64,000 nucleotides of DNA from Vibrio taketomensis (GTDB taxonomy: Bacteria; Pseudomonadota; Gammaproteobacteria; Enterobacterales; Vibrionaceae): contig NZ_AP019650.1 in assembly GCF_009938165.1 (NCBI RefSeq), positions 62,001 to 126,000 of the forward strand, read 5' to 3'. Positions 57,371 to 64,000 of this stretch are shown here, one piece after another; position 1 is the first letter of the stretch, and every line of letters starts with the position of its first letter. The position numbers were made by a program, and so were the translations under genes. The notes under the pieces were generated by a model. The model worked only from the letters and a program-made list of their open reading frames with translations. It was not told where the DNA came from and searched no databases.

Positions 57371-58804
57371 TTAGAACAACGAGCTGTTAAGTGTAAGGTG
57401 TGCGTATATCGCCGCCGTATAACCAAGAGCAATCACTGGTGCCCATTTTAAATGACCAAAGAAGGTGTATTTACCGTGAGCTGCCCCCATTAATGCAACG
57501 CCCGCTGCAGAACCAATCGAGAGTAAGCTCCCTCCGACACCAGCGGTTAACGTTACTAATAGCCAGTTGCCCATCGACATTTCAGGTTCCATTGTCAGCA
57601 CTGCAAACATCACGGGAATGTTATCAACGATGGCAGAAAGGATACCGACCATGACGTTGGCCCAAACGGGATCCCATTGGTAGTACATGATTTCTGACAC
57701 CATATTGAGATAGCCAATTAAGCTCAAACCACCGACACACATTACGACGCCGTAGAAGAATAGTAAGGTGTCCCACTCGGCGTGAGATACGCGGCGAAAC
57801 ACATCAAACGGCACCACAGAGCCAAGACGTTTAAGCGCTAAATCATCTTTGTTAGCAATAGCTTGTTGCGCCTTGCGAGCCAAAGAACGCTTGAGCGTTT
57901 TACGTAAGAAGAAGCCAAAGAATTGCAGATAAGCAAGGCCCATCATCATGCCGATGACTGGAGGGAAGTGCAGTACAGCATGGAAGGCAACGGCAGTGGC
58001 AATGGTCAGGATAAACAACACGACAATGCGTCTTGCTCCGCGTTTAAGTTCAACGTGTACATGCGCAACATTCGGTTTGGCGTTTGGAATGAACATTGAC
58101 ATGATCACCGCAGGAATCACATAGCTGATCACCGATGGGGTAAACAGCGGCATAAATTCGGAGAAGGTGACATGACCCGCCTGCCATACCATCAGGGTAG
58201 TGATATCGCCAAATGGACTGAATGCGCCGCCGGCATTAGCGGCCACGACGATGTTAATACACGCAAGGTTAATAAAGCGCGTGTTGTCACCGCCAACTTT
58301 CATCACTACGGCACACATCAGCAACGCGGTGGTAAGGTTGTCGGCAATCGGAGAAATAAAGAAGGCGAGAATACCGGTTAGCCAAAACAGCGCTTTAAAG
58401 TTAAAGCCTTTACCGACCATCCAAGCTTGTAGCGCATCAAACAGACGGCGTTCTTCCATCGCACTGATGTAAGTCATCGCGACTAATAAGAATAGCAACA
58501 ACTCGGCATACTCCAGCAAGTTATGTTCGAGTGCAGCATGGGCAACATCGATTTGACCGTTTTGTGAATAGACATAACCCAGCATTGCCCATATCAGACC
58601 TGCGGCGAGCAAAACCGGTTTGGATTTTCTCAGTTGTAAGTATTCTTCCAACATCACGATGGCGTAGGCAATGGTAAAGATAACCAAGGCGGCGTAACCA
58701 ACGGTGGTGAAAGTAAGATCGAGTGGGGGGGCTTCATTGCTCGCGGCGAGCGCTGAAAATGGAAAAAATAGCAGGCCAATTACCAATGGCCACAAGTATT
58801 TCAT
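57371..58804 (-). CDS. nhaD: Na+/H+ antiporter NhaD
   Basis: 477 residues, about thirteen membrane segments with a cleavable-looking leader. The family motifs LFFISPIADNLTTALLM and AGGAFSPFGDITTLMVWQ are present, with charged Asp and Thr residues that carry sodium. NhaD was first described in Vibrio and exports Na+ or Li+ at alkaline pH. Confidence 0.93.
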   Translation of the reverse strand: MKYLWPLVIGLLFFPFSALAASNEAPPLDLTFTTVGYAALVIFTIAYAIVMLEEYLQLRKSKPVLLAAGLIWAMLGYVYSQNGQIDVAHAALEHNLLEYAELLLFLLVAMTYISAMEERRLFDALQAWMVGKGFNFKALFWLTGILAFFISPIADNLTTALLMCAVVMKVGGDNTRFINLACINIVVAANAGGAFSPFGDITTLMVWQAGHVTFSEFMPLFTPSVISYVIPAVIMSMFIPNAKPNVAHVHVELKRGARRIVVLFILTIATAVAFHAVLHFPPVIGMMMGLAYLQFFGFFLRKTLKRSLARKAQQAIANKDDLALKRLGSVVPFDVFRRVSHAEWDTLLFFYGVVMCVGGLSLIGYLNMVSEIMYYQWDPVWANVMVGILSAIVDNIPVMFAVLTMEPEMSMGNWLLVTLTAGVGGSLLSIGSAAGVALMGAAHGKYTFFGHLKWAPVIALGYTAAIYAHLTLNSSLF

Positions 58805-59362
58805 TGCTTCAACTCCTTGAAAGTTCGACTTTATAAGATCGTTTCTACGCTCGAACCAAAGATAATTGATGCAGTCTCACCGCCTGCTGCATGTTGGTAT
58901 TTGGTGATGACAAAACTGGCTGCTTTGGTAGCAGTTTGGTGCTTATGACATCGTCACGATGGATTTTTTAGTTATGTTGAGACTCTATGCGATTTTAGAA
59001 ACAGCCCATATTCTAGATGGATTTTAATAAATTGTTTGTGAGGCATGTGGAATTCGATCGAATCGCCTAAATATTTAATAAATATCGCGAGTTTTATAAA
59101 TGGATTGGCAAATTATTGTTAGCAAGTTTAATTTGAAAAATTTATTAAACATGCGGAATATCACAAAATGTGACATTTAGTTGCATAGTGTGAACAGATT
59201 TAATGTGGGCTTGATTCCGATCAGTTTTCTAGCACAATAATTTCCGCTAAATTGCATGCGGCTACAAGCCGGAAGCTATGCAGAAAATGCTTTATTTAGA
59301 ACAAATTTTATTGCGAATGGCCGGTAGCTTAATTGTTCTCTCCAAACTATTAAGGTGTATTA
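58805..59362. other. Long divergent promoter region between nhaD and the yjiHG operon
   Basis: 558 bases, very AT-rich in the middle (59020-59180). A palindrome TCACAAAATGTGA (59161-59173) fits the LysR-type T-N11-A rule and resembles the site at 15114. No gene is supported. Confidence 0.5.
59161..59173. promoter_or_regulatory. T-N11-A palindrome upstream of yjiH
   Basis: TCACA-AAA-TGTGA, perfect 5-bp arms. The regulator that would bind is not adjacent. Confidence 0.35.
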
Positions 59363-60094
59363 ATGTCCACTCCAAACCCAATTGAGCGTAAAGTGACGTG
59401 GGGGTGCTATGTAGCACTCGCATTCGCTGTCGTGTTTTTCTCCGGTTTAATGCAATCAAACGAATGGTACGGTGTATTTGACTTTACCACGCTAAACGGC
59501 TCTTTCGGTAAAGTTGCTTATGGCGTACAAGAAACTGCCGAGGGTGTTGAAGCGGCAACGACTTCATTCCGCGGTAAAGGCGGTAGCGGTGCGCGTGATG
59601 GTTTCATCTTCGCTCTAACGCTAATCCCAACAGTTATGTTCGCTCTTGGTGTGATCAACGTGCTTGAGCACTACGGTGCACTAGATGCAGCACGTAAACT
59701 GCTTTCTCCACTACTTCGTCCGCTAATGGGCGTACCAGGTAGCTCGGGCCTTGCTCTAATCGCATCTCTACAAAGTACCGATGCGGGTGCAGCGATGACT
59801 CGTCAACTTAAAGACGAGGGTCGCCTAACGAAACGTGAAACTGACGTATTTACTATGTTCCAGTTCACTGCAGGTGCGGCGATTGTTAACTTCTTCTCAT
59901 CTGGTGCGGTGCTATTCACGCTAACACTGGCTGACGGTTCTCTAGCGGTAAGCTCTTCAATTGGTCTTGCAGTTGGTGTGATGTTTATCTTTAAGTTTAT
60001 CGGCGCTAACTTGTTCCGTATTTACCTAAACATCACAGAAGGCAAAGAAGAGAAAAAAGAAGAAGCTGGTCTTAACGAGGAGATGGCAAAATGA
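59363..60094 (+). CDS. yjiH: YjiH-type nucleoside-recognition (gate) membrane protein
   Basis: 243 residues with about six membrane segments. The gate-domain block GARDGFIFALTLIPTVMFALGVINVLE and the later GSSGLALIASLQSTDAGAAMTRQL match YjiH/SpmA-like proteins. The C-terminus is a charged tail (EGKEEKKEEAGLNEE). These proteins pair with a YjiG partner, here the next gene. Transport of a small molecule is expected; specificity unknown. Codons are biased to CTA, GTA and CGT, as in highly expressed genes. AAGGTG lies 6 bases before ATG 59363. Confidence 0.85.
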   Translation: MSTPNPIERKVTWGCYVALAFAVVFFSGLMQSNEWYGVFDFTTLNGSFGKVAYGVQETAEGVEAATTSFRGKGGSGARDGFIFALTLIPTVMFALGVINVLEHYGALDAARKLLSPLLRPLMGVPGSSGLALIASLQSTDAGAAMTRQLKDEGRLTKRETDVFTMFQFTAGAAIVNFFSSGAVLFTLTLADGSLAVSSSIGLAVGVMFIFKFIGANLFRIYLNITEGKEEKKEEAGLNEEMAK

Positions 60095-60558
60095 GCGACG
60101 TTCAAGCGAAAAAACCAATGGTAACGGACATCTTCGTTGAGGGTGCTAAAAAAGGTTGGGTTATCGCAACCACCTCTACTGTTCCAAACGTATTGATGGC
60201 ATTCGTTATCATCAAAGCGCTACAAATCACAGGTGCACTAGACTTAATGGGTTCTATCTTTGCGCCAATCATGGCGGTATTTGGTCTTCCAGGTGAAGCT
60301 GCTGCGGTACTGATTGGTGCTTGGATGTCGATGGGCGGCGCAGTAGGTGTGGTTATCACTCTATTTGACCAAGGTATCCTAAACGGCGCACACATTGCGA
60401 TTCTTGCTCCTGCAATCTACCTAATGGGCTCACAAGTACAATACATGGGTCGTATCATGGGTCCTATCGGCACTGAAGGCCGTTACATCCCAATCATGAT
60501 TGCAATCTCTGTTCTAAACGCATTCGGTGCAATGCTAGTGATGAACCTGTTCGTATAA
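60091..60558 (+). CDS. yjiG: YjiG-type gate-domain membrane protein
   Basis: 155 residues, about four membrane segments, overlapping yjiH by four bases (ATGA). GWVIATTSTVPNVLMAFVIIKAL and GAWMSMGGAVGVVITL match the SpmB/YjiG half of the gate-domain pair. Together with YjiH it should form one transporter. Confidence 0.85.
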   Translation: MSDVQAKKPMVTDIFVEGAKKGWVIATTSTVPNVLMAFVIIKALQITGALDLMGSIFAPIMAVFGLPGEAAAVLIGAWMSMGGAVGVVITLFDQGILNGAHIAILAPAIYLMGSQVQYMGRIMGPIGTEGRYIPIMIAISVLNAFGAMLVMNLFV

Positions 60559-60567
60559 GGATTGATG

Positions 60568-61692
60568 ATGAACTTTTCAGTTGAACAATACCTAGAAGAA
60601 CTGCGTCCGCTAATCGATGTGGATTGTGGTACTTACACCCTAGAAGGTATCGAATTTATCGCGGCTCAATTTGAAGCAAAATTTGCTGAAATGGCGGGTT
60701 GGAGTGTGAAACGTGTTGATTGCGGCAAAGCAGGCGTTGGTCTAGAAATCCGCAACCAGCCACAAGCTGACGTTATTGACGTGATGCTAATCGGTCACAT
60801 GGATACCGTATTTCCAGTTGGCACTGCGGCTGCTCGCCCGATGACAACGGATGCAGAAAAAGCTTACGGCCCTGGCGTATCAGACATGAAATCTGGTCTG
60901 CTAAACATGGTTTACGCGATGCGTAACCTAGATCAAGCGGTATTGGATAAGCTATCAATCTGTATCTGCATGAACCCAGATGAAGAGACGGGCTCAACAG
61001 ATTCAGTAGAATGGATTCAATCAGTGGCTAAAACTGCGCGCAATGTATTGGTTGCAGAAGCAGCACGTGCTGACGGTAGCCTAGTTAAAGCTCGCAAAGG
61101 TCTAGCTGGTTACAAGCTAACTTTCGCTGGCAAAGCTGCGCACGCAGGTAACGATCCGCAAGCGGGTCGCAGTGCAATCACTGAGCTAGCGAACTGGATT
61201 CTGGCTATCAACTCAATGACTAACTTTGAGTCAGGCACTACGCTGAATGTGGGTGTTGTGAATGGCGGTACTGGCGTGAACATCGTTCCTGATCACGCAA
61301 CGGCATTGGTTGACGTACGTTTCTGGAACAACGATGAGTACGCTGAAGTTGACGCGAAATTGAACGCAATGATGGCTCAGCCATTTGTTGATGGCGTTTC
61401 AATTGAGATGGAGCGTGAAACGTACAAGCCGTCAATGGTTGCTAGCGAGAAAACTCATGCGCTGATGGCATTGGTTGAAGAGTCTGCACAAGAGCTAGAT
61501 ATTGCCATTGGTTGGCAAGAAGTTGGCGGCGGTTCTGATGCGAACAACACGGCGATTCTAGGCGTTCCGACACTAGATGGCCTTGGTCCAATTGGTGCAG
61601 GTTTCCACAGCGATCTTGAGTATCTTCAATTAGATTCAATTGAGCCTCGTATTCGTCTATTGATGCGTGTGCTTGAGAAAATCGCGGCTTAA
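60568..61692 (+). CDS. M20-family metallopeptidase, carboxypeptidase G2-like
   Basis: 374 residues. ATG 60568 has AAGGA six bases before it; 60565 and TTG 60562 are alternatives. Zinc ligands appear in order: GHMDTVFP, PGVSDMKSGL, DEETGS (general base Glu and ligand), AEAARADGS and, near the C-terminus, GGGSDANN...GFHSDLEY. This matches glutamate carboxypeptidase/CPG2-type exopeptidases. In E. coli the yjiHG pair sits beside iadA, an isoaspartyl dipeptidase, so a dipeptide substrate fits. Confidence 0.88.
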   Translation: MNFSVEQYLEELRPLIDVDCGTYTLEGIEFIAAQFEAKFAEMAGWSVKRVDCGKAGVGLEIRNQPQADVIDVMLIGHMDTVFPVGTAAARPMTTDAEKAYGPGVSDMKSGLLNMVYAMRNLDQAVLDKLSICICMNPDEETGSTDSVEWIQSVAKTARNVLVAEAARADGSLVKARKGLAGYKLTFAGKAAHAGNDPQAGRSAITELANWILAINSMTNFESGTTLNVGVVNGGTGVNIVPDHATALVDVRFWNNDEYAEVDAKLNAMMAQPFVDGVSIEMERETYKPSMVASEKTHALMALVEESAQELDIAIGWQEVGGGSDANNTAILGVPTLDGLGPIGAGFHSDLEYLQLDSIEPRIRLLMRVLEKIAA

Positions 61693-61728
61693 TAAGCTCT
61701 AAAATTTAGTCAAAGTTCCCCTAATATC

Positions 61729-61762
61729 AATCCCCAAACTTCGGTTTGGGGATTTTTTTGTC
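61729..61762 (+). terminator. Terminator of the yjiHG-M20 operon
   Basis: AATCCCCAAAC and GTTTGGGGATT around a TTCG loop (61740-61743), then T's. Confidence 0.93.
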
Positions 61763-61807
61763 TTGATTAATCTTGGGTTCATCTTGGCGCATCTAAGCTT
61801 AAACACA

Positions 61808-62074
61808 TATACCCAAGTGACTTCAAGATGCAGGATTCAGAGCGTTGTCATTGATTTAAGTTCCAGGAAAACGATGCAGCGAAATAGTGAACTATTTCCA
61901 AGTCGTTTGACACCGAAATTGAAGCATTGACACGCTCCCGAAGGGCGAGTTGCCTTGGCTCGCACACTTCGTTAACGATTTTTGATTTAGAACCACTAGA
62001 TCTTCAATTCGTTGCCTTGCCTGCAAACCAAGGCATTCTCGCTGAACCAAGCACCTTGAGGTTACTTGGGTATA
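61808..62074. repeat. 267-bp MITE-like element with terminal inverted repeats
   Basis: It begins TATACCCAAGTGACTTCAAG (61808-61827) and ends CTTGAGGTTACTTGGGTATA (62055-62074); reverse complementing the end gives 18 matches in 20. The interior has further inverted stretches and no gene. I recall sequences with these ends as common in Vibrio genomes. A short relative lies at 36669. Confidence 0.75.
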
Positions 62075-62110
62075 AATAGAACTCAAATTAGATAGAGTGA
62101 GGAGAAATAG

Positions 62111-62503
62111 ATGACCTCATTAACCAATGACAATGTGAATCTCGAGCAAGGTGTTGCCTTAGAGCTCGAGCAATCACAAGCCCCTGCGCCAGATGAGAAA
62201 ACGTTTTGGCACAAGATGAAAACATCCGCCAAGCGAGCAGGTGAAGAGCTTGCTGTGATGGGGATAAAATCTTGGCTTGCAGTTGCTGACTCTAACACTT
62301 CCGTGCGCCATAAAGCGGTGCTTGGCGGTGCGCTGGCGTATTTTGTTTTACCAACCGACATGGTACCAGATGTGATGGCTGGGGTGGGTTTTACTGACGA
62401 TATGGCCGCTTTAACATTGGCCGCAAATTCAGTGGGCAACGCAATCACTGACGAGCACGAACAACAAGCACGTGATAAATGGCACTCAATGACAAAGTCT
62501 TAA
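62111..62503 (+). CDS. DUF1232 (YkvA-like) protein
   Basis: 130 residues from ATG 62111 (GAGGAGA before it). After an acidic lead, the DUF1232 core is clear: RHKAVLGGALAYFVLPTDMVPDVMAGVGFTDDMAALTLA, with the P-x-D-x-x-P-D ... D-D pattern. One or two membrane-associated helices. Function of the family unknown. Confidence 0.85.
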   Translation: MTSLTNDNVNLEQGVALELEQSQAPAPDEKTFWHKMKTSAKRAGEELAVMGIKSWLAVADSNTSVRHKAVLGGALAYFVLPTDMVPDVMAGVGFTDDMAALTLAANSVGNAITDEHEQQARDKWHSMTKS

Positions 62504-62544
62504 TTACCTTGATAGCATGTTAGCATTTCATGTTCGTGCAATAA

Positions 62545-62570
62545 AAAACCACCGCTTGCGGTGGTTTTTG
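62545..62570. terminator. Bidirectional terminator
   Basis: AAAAACCACCGC and GCGGTGGTTTTT with a TT apex form an almost perfect palindrome between convergent genes. Confidence 0.9.
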
Positions 62571-62606
62571 ACGTTAATCGCATTGAGCTACTGTAAGTGA
62601 GACAGA

Positions 62607-63911
62607 CTACACTTGAGCTCGTTTGAGCTGCACTTCTTCTTCGGCCACGCCCGCTTGCGGATCATTAAATCGTGCCTCATCAAGTGCGCCTTCTGATTTC
62701 GCGACAATAATCGTTACAGCACTGTCACCAGTGATGTTCACCGCTGTGCGAATCATATCCAATAGTCGGTCAACACCCATGATTAGCGCGATGCCCTCAA
62801 GTGGCAGACCAACTTGGTTTAATACCATCGCCAACATGACTAGGCCGACACCCGGAACGCCTGCGGTACCGATTGATGCCAATGTCGCCGTCATGATCAC
62901 CATTAGGTAATCCATCATCGTGAGATCAATATTGAATGCCTGAGCGATGAAGGCTGTCGCGACACCTTGCATGATTGCGGTGCCATCCATGTTGACAGTT
63001 GCGCCCAATGGGATAGTAAATGATGAAACGCGGTTCTCGACGCCCATGCGGTGCTTTGCTGTTTCCATCGTTACTGGAATGGTGGCGTTTGATGAAGCCG
63101 TTGAGAAGGCGAACATGATGGCATCTTCCATCTTACGTAGGAAGGTGATCGGGCTAAGGCCAGTAAAGCCTTTTAACATTACGCTGTAGGTTACAAGACC
63201 ATGTAGCAATAGAGTCCCTGCGAGTACTAAGAAGTATTCTGCGAGGTTAATGATTGCACCTAAACCAATATCAGTGAACAGTTTTGCCATTAAGAAGAAC
63301 ACACCAAATGGCGCTAGGTTCATTAAAATCGCCACTAGCTTCATGATCACTTCGTTGAGATCGGAGAAGAAGTCAGCGATGCGTTCACCCGGCTTACCAG
63401 CAGCACTGATGGCAATACCAAACAGAACCGCAAATACAATCACTTGCAGGGTTTTACCTTCAGCCATTGCACTGATCGGGTTGGTTGGGAACATATCGAT
63501 GATCACTTGACCCAGTGACGGAGCCTCAGCTGACTGGAAAGTGCTCGCTGCGGTGAGATCGGCGCCAGCGCCTGGCTGGAATAGCGTACCCATCGTCAGA
63601 GCTAAGGTAATCGCGATAGCCGTGGTCGCAATATAGAAAGCGAGGGTCTTACCACCCATACGGCCAAGAGTTGAAAGGTCTTTAAGAGAGCTGGTGCCAC
63701 ACACCAAAGAGACAAACACTAGCGGTACCACTAGCATCTTCAAGCTAGCGACAAAAATCTGTCCGCCAACTTCAAATAATCCGTTTACTACATACTCATC
63801 GACAAATCCGTTGTCAGCAAACAGGGCTCGAATAACAAAGCCCGTCAAGATACCCGCAACCATGCCCAAAATTACTCGGCCGGTTAACGACATAGGTTTC
63901 TTGGTATTCAT
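62607..63911 (-). CDS. Dicarboxylate/amino acid:cation symporter (DAACS family)
   Basis: 434 residues from ATG 63911, nine bases after AAGGAG; the GTG at 63920 is too close to that site. Membrane fold of the glutamate transporter family: serine-rich hairpin FSTASSNATIPVTM, the substrate loop NMDGTAIMQGVATAF, and IGTAGVPGVGLVMLAM with the late DRLLDMIRTAVNITGDS. Substrate may be glutamate, aspartate, serine or a C4 dicarboxylate. Confidence 0.9.
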   Translation of the reverse strand: MNTKKPMSLTGRVILGMVAGILTGFVIRALFADNGFVDEYVVNGLFEVGGQIFVASLKMLVVPLVFVSLVCGTSSLKDLSTLGRMGGKTLAFYIATTAIAITLALTMGTLFQPGAGADLTAASTFQSAEAPSLGQVIIDMFPTNPISAMAEGKTLQVIVFAVLFGIAISAAGKPGERIADFFSDLNEVIMKLVAILMNLAPFGVFFLMAKLFTDIGLGAIINLAEYFLVLAGTLLLHGLVTYSVMLKGFTGLSPITFLRKMEDAIMFAFSTASSNATIPVTMETAKHRMGVENRVSSFTIPLGATVNMDGTAIMQGVATAFIAQAFNIDLTMMDYLMVIMTATLASIGTAGVPGVGLVMLAMVLNQVGLPLEGIALIMGVDRLLDMIRTAVNITGDSAVTIIVAKSEGALDEARFNDPQAGVAEEEVQLKRAQV

Positions 63912-64000
63912 TGAGAACACTCCTTATAGTTTTGCCCCTCCAATGGGGAGGAGCAGGAGGTTAGCAGTGGAATTGGTAAATTTAGAAGAAAAAAGGTTTC

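Noticed and set aside
61892..62086. 64-codon frame inside the 267-bp repeat
   Set aside because: It follows the structure of the repeat, has no ribosome site and no family.

Overview
The window reads as a stretch of a Vibrio chromosome, most likely the smaller replicon (chromosome 2). Basis: an ortholog of the V. cholerae transporter VcINDY, a malT | malP-malQ-glgB maltodextrin/glycogen block, fruBKA with divergent fruR/cra, speA-speB, nhaD, and a Vibrio-type periplasmic cAMP phosphodiesterase (cpdP). In V. cholerae, as I remember it, the mal block and the INDY gene lie close together on chromosome 2. Species is not claimed.

Layout. 1-480: 3' end of a SAM methyltransferase. 560-2232: a chemoreceptor gene split by a 5-bp tandem duplication. 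2634-6824: small envelope proteins, then a three-gene outer-membrane cluster (beta-barrel protein, POTRA-less Omp85-type barrel, DUF4056-like protein). 6865-9391: PHP phosphatase and a eukaryotic-type glutathione synthetase. 9486-14551: fruBKA and fruR with three FruR/Cra-type operators between them. 14604-18505: PACE efflux pump with divergent LysR regulator, periplasmic SodC, a MerR-methyltransferase fusion and a GNAT. 18828-22440: FNR-box-linked cytochrome c peroxidase, ferric-reductase-like flavocytochrome, cpdP. 22512-26317: GH1 glucosidase, TPR membrane protein, nitroreductase, small unknown. 26325-36609: malT, malP, malQ, glgB. 36669-38741: mini repeat element, MAPEG protein, two-TM protein, acyltransferase.

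38742-40711 is a decayed accessory patch: two small genes broken by frameshifts, a phospholipase-D-like fragment, strong palindromes, and a TetR gene whose first codons are out of frame. Core genes return with an alpha/beta hydrolase, the INDY transporter, a NifW-like protein, speB-speA, maoP | hdfR, azoR and pflB.

52579-58804: small unknown, Ada-AraC-AlkA fusion plus ogt (alkylation repair), a 58-residue Cys-rich protein overlapping the end of ogt, a DEAD-box helicase coupled to a CYTH protein, a repetitive secreted protein and NhaD. 59363-61692: an operon of two gate-domain membrane proteins (YjiH/YjiG type) with an M20 peptidase. 61808-62074: a 267-bp MITE-like repeat with 20-bp imperfect terminal inverted repeats; a 44-bp relative of it sits at 36669-36712. 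The window ends with a DUF1232 protein and a DAACS-type symporter.

The genes describe a facultative fermenter that takes up fructose and maltodextrins, stores glycogen, makes putrescine from arginine, exchanges Na+ and dicarboxylates, and keeps several defences against peroxide, superoxide and alkylation. No tRNA, rRNA, CRISPR array, prophage or intact insertion sequence was recognised. I did not find a clearly new multi-gene system. The best leads are the envelope cluster, the MerR-methyltransferase fusion, the eukaryotic-type glutathione synthetase, the inverted-repeat elements and the decayed patch.
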